A program made the position numbers and the translations under genes. The notes under the pieces are model-generated. The model saw only the letters and a list, made by a program, of their open reading frames with translations, was not told where the DNA came from and searched no databases. Source: Anaerolineaceae bacterium (GTDB taxonomy: Bacteria > Chloroflexota > Anaerolineae > Anaerolineales > Anaerolineaceae). Taken from it: a stretch of DNA of 64,000 nt. The stretch lies in contig DUMZ01000010.1 in assembly GCA_012839565.1 (NCBI GenBank), positions 1 to 64,000 on the forward strand, in the 5' to 3' direction. Within the stretch, counting starts at the first letter, position 1. Every line of letters begins with the position of its first letter. Of the stretch, positions 7,778-16,279 are shown in pieces.

Positions 7778-8870
7778 GGATTTTGCGGATATCGTCGGTC
7801 AATTGAGTCATGAACCTTAAATTGTGAATAGTTGCCAGACGTTGATAGTTGGCATCGCGTTGACGATAGAGATGATAGAGATAACCCAGACTGTAATGTT
7901 GACATGTGAGACAGTCACAGAAAGGTGAAATCGGTGCATCTGCGCGAATATAGGAGTCACTGTTGATATAAACAAACTTGAGCCAGTCACCATCTTCATC
8001 AAGAGGAAGATTTGCTGATTGTCGGGCATAAAGTCTGCCGTGACGGGCGTCTCGGGTTGGTAAGGCGCAATCAAACATCTCGTAACCGATGCGATAAGCG
8101 GTGACGATGCTGGCTGGATGACCGATGCCGAGAGCATGAATTGGAAATTCTCGAGGGATCAATGAACGCGTATATTCCAGGATATCCGTGATTAGATTCG
8201 ACTCGCTGTCCAGTGGCCAGCCACCAAAGCCAAAGCCATCAAATCCTATTTCGAGAAGGGCATCAGCACATTTTTTGCGTAAATCAAATTCACCACCACC
8301 TTGAATGACGCCAAAGAGCAAGGGGCGGGTATCTTCATCAAAACCACGATTTTTAACGAGTTGGGTAAAGGTCTTTTTCGCCCGTTTTGCCCAGTGAATG
8401 GTTAGTTCCACAGAACGTTCCTGTTCTTCGCGTGAAGCGTCAATATGGGTGCAATCGTCCAGGCAAATCAGGATATCGGAGCCGTAACTCATTTGGAGTT
8501 GAATGCTCTTCTCAGGGGTCAAAAGTATTTTGCGCTTACTGGCTTCGGGATAGAACGTAATCCCTTTGTCGGTCAGGGATCCAAATTTACGGTTTTGGCG
8601 TATGAGAGAATATGCCTGAAACCCACCAGAATCTGTCATAAGAACACCTGGCCAAGCTGCCATCTTGTGAAGACCACCCAAAGCGGAGATGACGATGGAA
8701 CCAGGTTTTTGCATGAGATGAAAAGCGTTCATCATCAATGCTTCAAGTCCAACTGCTTGTAAATCCTGACCGGTTAGAGCCCGAACATATCCATAAGTTC
8801 CATCAGGCATAAACGTTGGAAAGTTCAGTTGTTTGTGGCGAACGGTAAAAGTACGAGCCTTGGGTTTCAT
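7770..8870 (-). CDS. tgt: tRNA-guanine transglycosylase (Tgt), divergent
   Basis: Exchanges the wobble guanine of GUN-anticodon tRNAs for a queuosine precursor. Seen: LMTDSGGFQAYSL with the general acid/base Asp, FGVIQGG, the nucleophile region MFDCALPTRDARHG, and a zinc site CDCLTCQHYS followed by LYHLY. Length 366 aa is typical. Odd: the substrate-recognition loop, usually GGL(S/A)VGE, reads GGWPLDSE, and the N-terminal segment FMPDGTYGYVRALTGQDL is shifted from the usual 'MPVGTxATVK'. This suggests a different base preference (for example queuine instead of preQ1) or a paralogous role. It is the second gene in an overlapping operon, starting four bases inside the end of the upstream gene. 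Confidence 0.88.
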   Translation of the reverse strand: MKPKARTFTVRHKQLNFPTFMPDGTYGYVRALTGQDLQAVGLEALMMNAFHLMQKPGSIVISALGGLHKMAAWPGVLMTDSGGFQAYSLIRQNRKFGSLTDKGITFYPEASKRKILLTPEKSIQLQMSYGSDILICLDDCTHIDASREEQERSVELTIHWAKRAKKTFTQLVKNRGFDEDTRPLLFGVIQGGGEFDLRKKCADALLEIGFDGFGFGGWPLDSESNLITDILEYTRSLIPREFPIHALGIGHPASIVTAYRIGYEMFDCALPTRDARHGRLYARQSANLPLDEDGDWLKFVYINSDSYIRADAPISPFCDCLTCQHYSLGYLYHLYRQRDANYQRLATIHNLRFMTQLTDDIRKIHV

Positions 8871-9565
8871 CTTTGTCGCCTTCTTTGGGGTTTGTCAACA
8901 ATGAGAATGAATTCAGCTTTAGTGTTTTCAAGCTGGGGTAAAAGCTCTTCAATGGTGCCCAGGTAATTACGTTCGTTTGGCTGGGTCATATTGCAAGCTA
9001 AAAAGATGGTTTGTTTTTTGCCAAAAATTTCGCCACACTCGTTGAGCAGTTTGCCCAAGCGGTATGGTGTATCCATTAAAATGATGGGATGTGGAGAATG
9101 ACTATAACCGCGCAACACTTTAAGACGTTTGGTGGATTGGGGTGGTAAGAATCCAGCGAAAGTGAATTGGTCAAGGTTCAAAGGACAAATGGAAATGGCA
9201 GCCATAAGCGATGATGTGCCAGGAACAGGGTGGACAGGCACAGAAGATTCATAGGCTATTTGGAGCAATTTACGCCCTGGGTCAGAGAATACTGGCGTGC
9301 CACAATCAGATACCAATGCGATGTTTTTGCCATTCAATAATTCAACGAGTATGTTCTGAACCATTTCATTTTCATTGTGTTCGTTAAGGGGAATGAGATT
9401 ATTCTTGATTTTTAATCGTTTTAGCAGAGTGGAGCCTTGACGCAGTTCTTCGCAAATGACAATGTCGACTTTTTTAAAAATATCAATAGCGCGCAAGGTA
9501 ATATCGTCGTTATGACCAATAGGCGTTGCAACGATGTATAGAGTCCCAGTTTTATTTTTTCTCAT
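8867..9565 (-). CDS. RsmI-like rRNA 2'-O-methyltransferase, second copy
   Basis: Tetrapyrrole-methylase-fold SAM enzyme related to RsmI: TLYIVATPIGHNDD, ICEELRQGS, PLNEHNENE, ALVSDCGTPVFSDPG and HPVPGTSSLMAAI. The C-terminal third (LMDTPYRLGKLL, NMTQPNERNYLGTIEELL, EFILIVDKP) differs from canonical RsmI and recalls a second subfamily I associate with Bacteroidetes-type 'SAM-dependent methyltransferases', from memory. A longer reading frame exists upstream to 9631, but ATG 9565 is chosen because the product then starts at the fold and AAGGA precedes it at good spacing. It is the first gene of the five-gene minus-strand operon. Whether it acts on C1402 or elsewhere is unclear. Confidence 0.8.
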   Translation of the reverse strand: MRKNKTGTLYIVATPIGHNDDITLRAIDIFKKVDIVICEELRQGSTLLKRLKIKNNLIPLNEHNENEMVQNILVELLNGKNIALVSDCGTPVFSDPGRKLLQIAYESSVPVHPVPGTSSLMAAISICPLNLDQFTFAGFLPPQSTKRLKVLRGYSHSPHPIILMDTPYRLGKLLNECGEIFGKKQTIFLACNMTQPNERNYLGTIEELLPQLENTKAEFILIVDKPQRRRQR

Positions 9566-9655
9566 CCAGTGTCCTTCAATAACGATTATAAACAATATTA
9601 CGTTGATTTGCTTAATTTCAATTTGTGGCATAATTGTGGCTTGATATGGAGTGAT

Positions 9656-11227
9656 ATGAAAAAACTAAGTCGACTTTCTAGCGTTTCTCTTTTGTTGGCT
9701 ATTCTGTTTGCTTTTGACAAGATCCTAAGTGTTATCCGCCAAATGCTTATTTCAAGTGAATTTGGGATATCGGAAGCTTTGGATGTATATAACTCTGCCA
9801 ACAATGTGCCGGACATGCTTTTTATGCTGATATCTGGTGGCGCTTTGGCGATTGCATTTATTCCGATTTTGACAGAAGTTCTGGGAAAAGAAGGACAACA
9901 AAAGGCCTGGGATTTATTCTCGAACATCCTAAACATCGGTTTTTTGATTACCGCGGCACTGGCGATAATCTTCTCTGTTTTTGCAAGACCATTGCTACAG
10001 TATCTGATTGTGCCTGATTTTAGCGCTGAACAAATTGACCTTGCAATCCCACTGTTGCGATTGAATTTTATTTCAACACTCATTTTCTCAATCAGTGGGC
10101 TGGTGATGGCCGGCTTGCAAGCCAATGAGCATTTCTTACTTCCTGCGTTAGCACCCATCTTTTACACATTTGGCCAAATATTTGGTGCTTTGTTTTTAGC
10201 TCCTGAAACAGGCTTTAGGATAGGTTCAATCCAATTACCCAGTCTCGGTTTAGGTGTACATGGATTAGTTTATGGAGCAATAATCGGCGCAGTTTTACAC
10301 TTATTAATACAAGTTCCGGGATTAATAAAATACAACTATCGCTGGCGACCGAAAGTTGACTTTAAAGAGCCCTATACACGTAAAGTCTTTAAAGTAATGG
10401 GGCCACGTTTAATCACGATGTTTCTGATACAAATGGTTTTTATCATGCAAGATAATATGGCATCTGGTCTGGAAACGGGGGCAATTTCCGCTTTGATGTA
10501 TGCCTATTGGATTATGCAAATACCACAGACTTTATTAGGAACATCCGTAGCAACGGCTGTTTTGCCTACGCTTTCTGAACTCTTCAACAGTAAAAAGTTT
10601 GATGAGTTTAAAGAAAAAATAGAACGCGCAACAAAAGTGATGTTGGTTTTGACTATTCCAGTGGCTGTTATTGCTGCTGTTGTCGTTGAACCTGCCATTG
10701 CGGTCTTTATCCGTGGATTAAATGCGGACGAAATTGCACGTGTTGTACTGGTAACACGAATCTTTTTGGCTGGGATAATTGGTCATTCGCTGGTGGAACT
10801 TTTCGCGCGCAGTTTTTATGCCCAACAAAAGCCTTATGTGCCCATGTTAGGCGCGGCAGTTACCTTGGCTATTTTTGTCGCATGTGGTTTTGGATTGATT
10901 AAATTATTGCCAAATTGGGGAATTGCATCCGAAGTCGGCATTGTCATTGCGAATGTGCTCGCGTATAGTGCCCAGGCAGTTTTACTTTACATTCTTCTTA
11001 ATCGGAGACTTGTGATTGTTTTGGGTACGGAAAAGCTTCAAACCTGGCTTGTTTTTGGCAAAGCAGTCTTGGCTGCCGTTATTGGTGGAGCATTGGCTTT
11101 TGCGGTTATAAATTATTTGCCACGTTATCAGCATACGTTGATGGCTGCTATACTGGCCGGCATACTCGGTATTGGACTATCCGCTGTTGTAATACGCAAG
11201 GAACTGGTCTATATTCGACAACTTTAA
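9656..11227 (+). CDS. murJ: Lipid II flippase MurJ (MviN)
   Basis: MATE-like integral membrane protein with about 14 hydrophobic helices that moves lipid II across the cytoplasmic membrane for peptidoglycan synthesis. Family-typical segments are the N-terminal SLLLAILFAFDKILSVIRQMLIS, AFIPILTE, GLVMAGLQANEHFLLPALAPIFY and QIPQTLLGTSVATAVLPTLSEL. Length 523 aa is usual. A GTG frame opens at 9569, but ATG 9656 is chosen because GGAG lies just upstream and a basic-then-hydrophobic N-terminus follows. It is divergent from the rRNA-modification operon, 90 bases apart, and is followed 19 bases later by a membrane-anchored protein gene with its own -10 box. Confidence 0.92.
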   Translation: MKKLSRLSSVSLLLAILFAFDKILSVIRQMLISSEFGISEALDVYNSANNVPDMLFMLISGGALAIAFIPILTEVLGKEGQQKAWDLFSNILNIGFLITAALAIIFSVFARPLLQYLIVPDFSAEQIDLAIPLLRLNFISTLIFSISGLVMAGLQANEHFLLPALAPIFYTFGQIFGALFLAPETGFRIGSIQLPSLGLGVHGLVYGAIIGAVLHLLIQVPGLIKYNYRWRPKVDFKEPYTRKVFKVMGPRLITMFLIQMVFIMQDNMASGLETGAISALMYAYWIMQIPQTLLGTSVATAVLPTLSELFNSKKFDEFKEKIERATKVMLVLTIPVAVIAAVVVEPAIAVFIRGLNADEIARVVLVTRIFLAGIIGHSLVELFARSFYAQQKPYVPMLGAAVTLAIFVACGFGLIKLLPNWGIASEVGIVIANVLAYSAQAVLLYILLNRRLVIVLGTEKLQTWLVFGKAVLAAVIGGALAFAVINYLPRYQHTLMAAILAGILGIGLSAVVIRKELVYIRQL

Positions 11228-11234
11228 ATAAGGA

Positions 11235-11246
11235 TATAATAGTTGT
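11235..11246 (+). promoter_or_regulatory. -10 box giving a leaderless start
   Basis: TATAAT at 11235-11240 ends six bases before ATG 11247, within the short gap after murJ. No Shine-Dalgarno sequence is present. Confidence 0.5.
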
Positions 11247-12461
11247 ATGAGTGATACAAACAAATTAGAAATTACAAATGAAAATGATGGAAAAACATCA
11301 GTTGAAGATTACGCGGTCATGAATGACCTAAATAGTGAATCAGATATGGGCAACGAAATTGATTCTAATATTGGAGAACCCGATAATACTCCTGACATGA
11401 ATAGTAATGAAAAATCTTCCAAAAAGAATAAAAAAGGTCAGGGTAAATGGATTTGGGGAGCCATTCTCTTCCTTGTCCTTGCGCTTGTCATAGGTGGCTT
11501 TTTAGGTTATCGAAAAGGAATAGCCCGCCGAATGGAAAATCAGACACAAAAAGAAATGGAGATGATTGAGGCCCAGTTGGCACTCTATTTTGGCGATGTT
11601 GCCAATGGAAATTACGAAAACGCTTATGCGCGCCTGGACTGGATTAAGAGTGTAAAACCAAACTTTCCAGGTATAGATGACATGATAGCTGAAATAATTC
11701 CAAAACTGGCTTTTGTTCCTACCCAATCATCACCAAATAATACCGGTGGAGAAACACAATCGCCAATAGAATCTGGCGAAATCCCTACACCTAAACCAAC
11801 ACTCGATCTTGCCCAGGCAGAAGCACTTTATGGCACTATTCAACAAGCCGTTGCCGACCAAAACTGGCATCTTGCTGTCGAAAAGATTTTAGAGATAAAA
11901 GAAGTCGCTTTTGAGTATAAACGTATTTTAGTTGATGGCTATTATTTTATAGCCTTAAGAAATCGCGGTATTTCACGAATCTGGGCTGGTGAATTAGAGC
12001 AAGGTATGTATGATTTATCGGTTGTCAACTCCCTGGGCGCATTAGACAGTGATGCCAATGGGGCATATCAATGGGCGGCAAATTATATTGTGGCTACCAG
12101 TTATTGGGATGTAAGCTGGGCTTCAGCTGTAGAGGCATTTGGAGTATTATATGCACAAACACCTTACTTTACAGAAGTAGGTGGAATGACTGTTGCGGAA
12201 AGATATCGGATTGCCTTGTATAAGCGAGGTGAAGAATTCGCTCAACAAGAAGACTGGTGTACTGCGGCGGATTATTATCGTCGTTCAATTGAAGTTGGTA
12301 TGCATTTGGACATTCAGGTAACGGCATTAGCCTATGAAGAGTACTGTAAAAATCCACCCGGGCAATCAACCCCAGAACCACCTGTCGACATAACACCTAC
12401 TCCTGGTGGTGATACCAGTCCAGAACCAACTGAAGAACCGGGTACAAACCCAGCTCCATAA
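11247..12461 (+). CDS. Membrane-anchored protein with helical repeats
   Basis: No family recognised. The first 65 residues are acidic and Asn/Ser-rich, followed by a lysine patch (KKNKKGQGK) and one transmembrane helix at about residues 70-88 (WGAILFLVLALVIGGFLGY). That orientation, with positive charge before the helix, suggests a cytosolic N-terminus, as in RodZ-like or secretion-accessory proteins. Residues 95-360 look like TPR-type helical pairs (for example NGNYENAYARLDWI, EQGMYDLSVVNSLGAL, WCTAADYYRRSIEVG). The tail is Pro/Thr/Glu-rich, resembling extracytoplasmic linkers. The gene follows murJ closely and has its own -10 box. An envelope-associated scaffold is a reasonable guess only. 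Confidence 0.75.
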   Translation: MSDTNKLEITNENDGKTSVEDYAVMNDLNSESDMGNEIDSNIGEPDNTPDMNSNEKSSKKNKKGQGKWIWGAILFLVLALVIGGFLGYRKGIARRMENQTQKEMEMIEAQLALYFGDVANGNYENAYARLDWIKSVKPNFPGIDDMIAEIIPKLAFVPTQSSPNNTGGETQSPIESGEIPTPKPTLDLAQAEALYGTIQQAVADQNWHLAVEKILEIKEVAFEYKRILVDGYYFIALRNRGISRIWAGELEQGMYDLSVVNSLGALDSDANGAYQWAANYIVATSYWDVSWASAVEAFGVLYAQTPYFTEVGGMTVAERYRIALYKRGEEFAQQEDWCTAADYYRRSIEVGMHLDIQVTALAYEEYCKNPPGQSTPEPPVDITPTPGGDTSPEPTEEPGTNPAP

Positions 12462-12488
12462 AACAAAGAAGAATATACGAAAACCTAC

Positions 12489-12513
12489 AAGAGCCTTTTC
12501 CAATAAGGCTCTT
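12489..12513. terminator. Bidirectional hairpin terminator
   Basis: AAGAGCC and GGCTCTT form a seven-pair stem around an 11-base loop, followed by TATTGTTT on the plus strand. It lies between the convergent 404-aa gene and rimO, covering the rimO stop codon. Confidence 0.65.
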
Positions 12514-13855
12514 ATTGTTTAAGTTGATAACCAAATAAATCGTGCGCTGTAGCTGAACTGACTTTTACTTTTGTCATCATATCTGATGTTGGCATTCCTT
12601 CAGCAATCATTAAGCCGTCTACTTCTGGTGCATCGCGCCAGATTCGTCCGACAATGACTCGATTGCTTTCATCAGCCCCTTCAATGAGCATATCGTAGTC
12701 TTTGCCTATCCAGGCCTGAGAATTCTTGAACGATATTTCTTCCTGTAATGCCATTAGTTCAGCCAGACGTTGTTCTTTAATTTCATCGGGAACAGGATTA
12801 GCAAGGACTTCGGCTGGTGTGCCAGTCTCAGGTGAATAAGCAAATGCACCCACATGGTCAAAACGAATCTTCTCGACAAAAGCTTTAAGCTCCTGAAAAC
12901 TTTTGTCAGTTTCTGTTGGATATCCGACGATAAAGGTTGTGCGTGTGACCAAGTCAGGAATGCGACGTTTCATACGGGAAATCAAATCATGTACCCGGGC
13001 AATGTTAGCCGGGCGGTTCATTGAACGCAACACAGCGGGATCGGCGTGTTGCAAAGGCATGTCAAGATAAGGCAAAAGCTGATTGTCGGCTGCCATAAGG
13101 TCGATTAATTCCTCGGTAACCATGCCAGGGTAGGTGTAAAGCAAGCGCACCCATTTAATATCTGGTATTTTGGGCAATAATTCTTTAAGTAAAGTGGCTA
13201 AAGCATTCGATTCTGGTCGGTCCAGGCCAAATGCGGTTGTGTCCTGGGCAATAAGGTTGATTTCTTTGACGCCCTGACTTTGCAGATAGAGTGCATCACG
13301 GATAACCTGATCATTTTTCCTGCTTACCAGGTCGCCCTTGATATAGGGAATAGCACAAAAGGCGCAGTTGCGATGGCATCCATCTGCAATCTTTAGGTAA
13401 CTGCTTACACCTTGGATAAGCGTATTGTGATATTCATCGGGATTAATGAGTTTGGGGATATTCTTAAAATCACTGCTTAGTTGGTGGTATTTGCGCGCAT
13501 CTTCAAAATGATCAAGAATTCGTCCGATATCGTATAAATCACGTGTGCCGATAATCGCATCAATTCCAGGCAAATCTGAGAATAATTTGTTTTGATATCT
13601 TTGCGAAAGACAGCCCGCAACGATTATTTTCTGTCCGCTTGATTTAGATTTGATAAAATTTTGAATAGCTTCAATGGATTCCAGACGCGCATCGTGGATG
13701 AACGCGCAAGTATTGATAATAATCAATCCAGCTCTGCGCGGATTTGAAAGTTCGCGGTAACCGCGTTCATTCAGCATTTGATGTATTACACTAGAATCAA
13801 CCAGATTTTTGGCACAACCCAAGCTGTGAATATGATATGTGTTACGGCGAATCAT
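12512..13855 (-). CDS. rimO: Ribosomal protein S12 methylthiotransferase RimO
   Basis: Radical SAM enzyme that adds a methylthio group to a conserved aspartate of ribosomal protein S12, near the decoding centre. The N-terminal UPF0004 domain starts HSLGCAKNLVDSSV, with further cluster cysteines at NTCAF and AGCLSQRY. The radical SAM CX3CX2C is CHRNCAFC (about residues 156-163). A TRAM domain (YDMLIEG through MTKVKVSSA) closes the protein. Length 447 aa is typical. RimO is distinguished from MiaB by the LGCAKN start. The ATG lies inside the end of rodZ (14-base overlap), so the pair is one operon. Confidence 0.94.
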   Translation of the reverse strand: MIRRNTYHIHSLGCAKNLVDSSVIHQMLNERGYRELSNPRRAGLIIINTCAFIHDARLESIEAIQNFIKSKSSGQKIIVAGCLSQRYQNKLFSDLPGIDAIIGTRDLYDIGRILDHFEDARKYHQLSSDFKNIPKLINPDEYHNTLIQGVSSYLKIADGCHRNCAFCAIPYIKGDLVSRKNDQVIRDALYLQSQGVKEINLIAQDTTAFGLDRPESNALATLLKELLPKIPDIKWVRLLYTYPGMVTEELIDLMAADNQLLPYLDMPLQHADPAVLRSMNRPANIARVHDLISRMKRRIPDLVTRTTFIVGYPTETDKSFQELKAFVEKIRFDHVGAFAYSPETGTPAEVLANPVPDEIKEQRLAELMALQEEISFKNSQAWIGKDYDMLIEGADESNRVIVGRIWRDAPEVDGLMIAEGMPTSDMMTKVKVSSATAHDLFGYQLKQ

Positions 13856-15158
13856 TAGGTGCTCCTGTAGGACTTGGGGTTGAATAGGAATCGTTGGTAG
13901 GGGAAGGCTCGATTATGGGCAATTCTTGCATGCCATCAAAATCGAAGAAAAGACGGGCTGGGCTACCAAAAATTCGATAAATCGGCTCGATTTGATTGCC
14001 TTGAAAAGCGATTTCAAGGACAGAAATATTGCTGGTTTCCAATGAGATACTGGCATTAGCAGAGAAACTTTTTACTTCTCCGCCTGTCAGACGGCCCACG
14101 TAGCTGAGTTCATCATCTGCATACACTCTTATCCAAATATTTTGGCGCGCATGTAAGGTAACTCTAATGCCTTCTTCTGGTGGTTCCTGAATATAGAAGG
14201 CAGTTGCAGTAGGAATATAAAAGATTTCTTCGGTTTCAGGTGATGGTGTTTCCTGAAATTCGGGCGTAAATGGTGTGGAAAGGATAAAATCGATTATTCC
14301 TGGGAGTGTTTCGGTTAGTTGCAGGGACTTATCTTTAACCTGGTTCATGTTGGATACACCCCAAATAAGAAAAACGAGAATGCCGATTATGAGGAGTGTG
14401 CCAAAAAGCAAGTCCAGGGTGAAAAATTTTCGTAAATTGAGCAAATAATTTGAAATTTGTTTAGAACGTGGTTTGGATTTACGCCTGGATGGATTTATTT
14501 CAGAACGTCTTCTTTGGAGAGCTTCGGCAAATTGTAACATCACAGAATCAACATCAAGGTTAAGAAAGCGCACATAAGTTTGTAAATTTTTGCGGAATTC
14601 CAAGGGTGTCGTGAAAGCTTCCAGGTTTCCATTTTCCAGAGCGTGTAATGTGGTGCGCTTTAAATGTGTTTGTTGAATGATGATATCCCAGTCCAAATTA
14701 AGAACTTTGCGGCGTGATGCGATATCACGACCAATTTGCAGAAGCATTTTTTGCGATTCACTCTCAGCATTGGTTTGGTCTATTGATACCTGATTTTGAT
14801 CAATGGGAGTTTTTTGTTCTGCGGAAATTGTGTGCGCATCATCTGTCAAAACTGGTGTTAATTTTCTTTGAATCTCATCGGGCGGCGTTCTATCGGTATA
14901 ATCTTTTTTTTCTGTTGATGCTGGATTCGTGTCCTGCTTTAATTCAATTCCAAGCCTCTGCTTGTGAGAACTAAGATAGTCAGCGTAAAGCCTCAAAAAA
15001 CCTTTCGTCTGTGCGCTTGAGCTTAGCTCAGAATATTCTTCATCTTCCAGGTCTTGAAGAATTGACAAGCGAATGCGGGTTTCTTTAGCAATTCGTTCGA
15101 GTGGGATATTAAGCGCTTCACGTTGGGCCTTTAGGTCAGAACCAGATATTGTGGACAT
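13842..15158 (-). CDS. RodZ-like cell-shape protein with two HTH domains
   Basis: Membrane protein of the RodZ/HTH_25 type, which links the cytoskeleton or divisome to the envelope. Two HTH modules are visible: residues 6-60 (LKAQREALNIPLERIAKETR, then FLRLYADYL) and 139-200 (IASRRKVLNLDWDIIIQQTH, then NLQTYVRFLNL). A basic stretch leads to one transmembrane helix at about 247-267, followed by an acidic Pro/Thr linker and a C-terminal DUF4115-like beta domain from about 330 (VTLHARQNIWIRVYADDEL). RodZ normally has a single HTH, so the tandem copy is unusual. It overlaps rimO by 14 bases. The start has TAGAAT six bases upstream and no Shine-Dalgarno sequence. Confidence 0.82.
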   Translation of the reverse strand: MSTISGSDLKAQREALNIPLERIAKETRIRLSILQDLEDEEYSELSSSAQTKGFLRLYADYLSSHKQRLGIELKQDTNPASTEKKDYTDRTPPDEIQRKLTPVLTDDAHTISAEQKTPIDQNQVSIDQTNAESESQKMLLQIGRDIASRRKVLNLDWDIIIQQTHLKRTTLHALENGNLEAFTTPLEFRKNLQTYVRFLNLDVDSVMLQFAEALQRRRSEINPSRRKSKPRSKQISNYLLNLRKFFTLDLLFGTLLIIGILVFLIWGVSNMNQVKDKSLQLTETLPGIIDFILSTPFTPEFQETPSPETEEIFYIPTATAFYIQEPPEEGIRVTLHARQNIWIRVYADDELSYVGRLTGGEVKSFSANASISLETSNISVLEIAFQGNQIEPIYRIFGSPARLFFDFDGMQELPIIEPSPTNDSYSTPSPTGAPNDSP

Positions 15159-15170
15159 GTTCCTATTCTA
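15159..15170 (-). promoter_or_regulatory. -10 box giving a leaderless start for rodZ
   Basis: On the minus strand TAGAAT (15170-15165) ends six bases before the ATG at 15158. Confidence 0.45.
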
Positions 15171-15175
15171 ACAAA

Positions 15176-15209
15176 AACGGACCCAGTCTGCTATCTGACA
15201 GGGCCCGTT
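15176..15209 (-). terminator. Probable terminator of rplI
   Basis: AACGG-x-CCC and GGGCCCGTT can pair, with one A-C mismatch, around a 16-base loop. It lies 20 bases beyond the rplI stop and just before the rodZ promoter. The U-tract (GTTTTTGTTAG) follows on the minus strand. Confidence 0.5.
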
Positions 15210-15228
15210 ATCAGTGTTGAAAACAAAA

Positions 15229-15795
15229 TTATTCGCTAAGTTCTTCGGTTTCGTCGACTGTTTCTTCCGCTGCTTCGACTTCTTCAGTTAATTCTTCTGT
15301 CTGTTCAGCAAGTTCTTCTTCTACAACGGGAGCGGGGCGTTTGCCGACTTCGCTTTCACGGACCACAAAAACGGTTACTTCAGGAAGAAGATCGAGTGTC
15401 AGGCTGATAGGAACGACATATTCGCCTAAGTTGCGGATTGATTCGGTCACGATTTGATGGCGGTCAATTTCAATACCCTTGAGTTCTTTGATTTTTTCCG
15501 CAATCATCATAGCGTTAACTGAACCATAAAGCTTACCGGTTTCGCTGGCGCGCATACCAAATTCAAGTTCCATACCTTGCAAAATTTCTGCCATGCCCTG
15601 AAGTTCTTTGTTCATGATAGCGCGACGTTCAGTTGCCTTTTCGGCGATGCGTTCAGCTAATTTGATGGATTTTTCGGTGGCGGGAATTGCCAGTCCTTGT
15701 GGGATGAGATAGTTGCGTCCGTAGCCGTTGGCAACTTTCTTGATGTCACCAGCGCGACCTAACTTGTAGACGTCTTTCAATAATAGTACTTTCAT
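15229..15795 (-). CDS. rplI: 50S ribosomal protein L9 with acidic C-terminal tail
   Basis: Large-subunit protein that binds 23S rRNA near the L1 stalk. The N-terminal domain is unmistakable (MKVLLLKDVYKLGRAGDIKKVANGYGRN); the C-terminal domain follows after a helical connector. Length 188 aa compares with about 148 in most bacteria. The excess is a Glu/Val/Thr-rich acidic tail from about residue 148 (EEELAEQTEELTEEVEAAEE). Start: AAAGGG about seven bases before the ATG. It is not next to rpsF-rpsR (35-36 kb), unlike the common rpsF-ssb-rpsR-rplI order. Confidence 0.95.
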   Translation of the reverse strand: MKVLLLKDVYKLGRAGDIKKVANGYGRNYLIPQGLAIPATEKSIKLAERIAEKATERRAIMNKELQGMAEILQGMELEFGMRASETGKLYGSVNAMMIAEKIKELKGIEIDRHQIVTESIRNLGEYVVPISLTLDLLPEVTVFVVRESEVGKRPAPVVEEELAEQTEELTEEVEAAEETVDETEELSE

Positions 15796-16279
15796 GTCAA
15801 GCCCTTTCTTAACTTGTTTTTTTTATTTTACTCAGACTGAAGGGTACAACAGTTGAGCCGAAACATTCTACCACAAGTCTGAGAAAAAATGTCAATCATT
15901 TGTATACCAAAACCTGTTCTTTGAAATTAACGCTCATATAGTCTGAAATTGATGAGACTAGGTTTAATAATAAGAAATATAATTGACATATAGAATTACG
16001 CCGAGTAAAATTTTACATATGTAGGGTGGAGTAAAATGTCGAGCCACCCTAAAAAGTAAGCGTATATAAATCACATTAAAACACCATTAACACCTATCTG
16101 TAAAAAATAAATAACAGGAGGTAACTTAGAAAAAGAATTAAAGAATTATTGAAAATTATCATCCTGTTTTCGAAATGCAGGCATTAAGATCTATTATGGT
16201 TAATTGCTATCTGAATAGACTTATCAGAATTAACTATATTAGCCAATAGCTCAAATATAAAAAATGCAAGAGGTAAAAA
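15796..16279. other. Intergenic region with a strong hairpin
   Basis: AT-rich 484-base gap between rplI (minus) and a secreted-protein gene (plus). The only clear structure is a perfect eight-pair hairpin at 16022-16051 (TAGGGTGG / CCACCCTA, 14-base loop) without a following U-tract on either strand. An AGGAGG at about 16119 has no start codon at usable distance. I see no gene. Confidence 0.6.

Noticed and set aside
9569..9655. GTG start for murJ at 9569
   Set aside because: It would overlap the promoter region of the divergent operon and add a hydrophilic extension; ATG 9656 has GGAG upstream and a normal MurJ N-terminus.
16118..16160. AGGAGG in the gap before the first secreted-protein gene, suggesting a small gene
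   Set aside because: No ATG, GTG or TTG follows at proper distance with an open frame of meaningful length.
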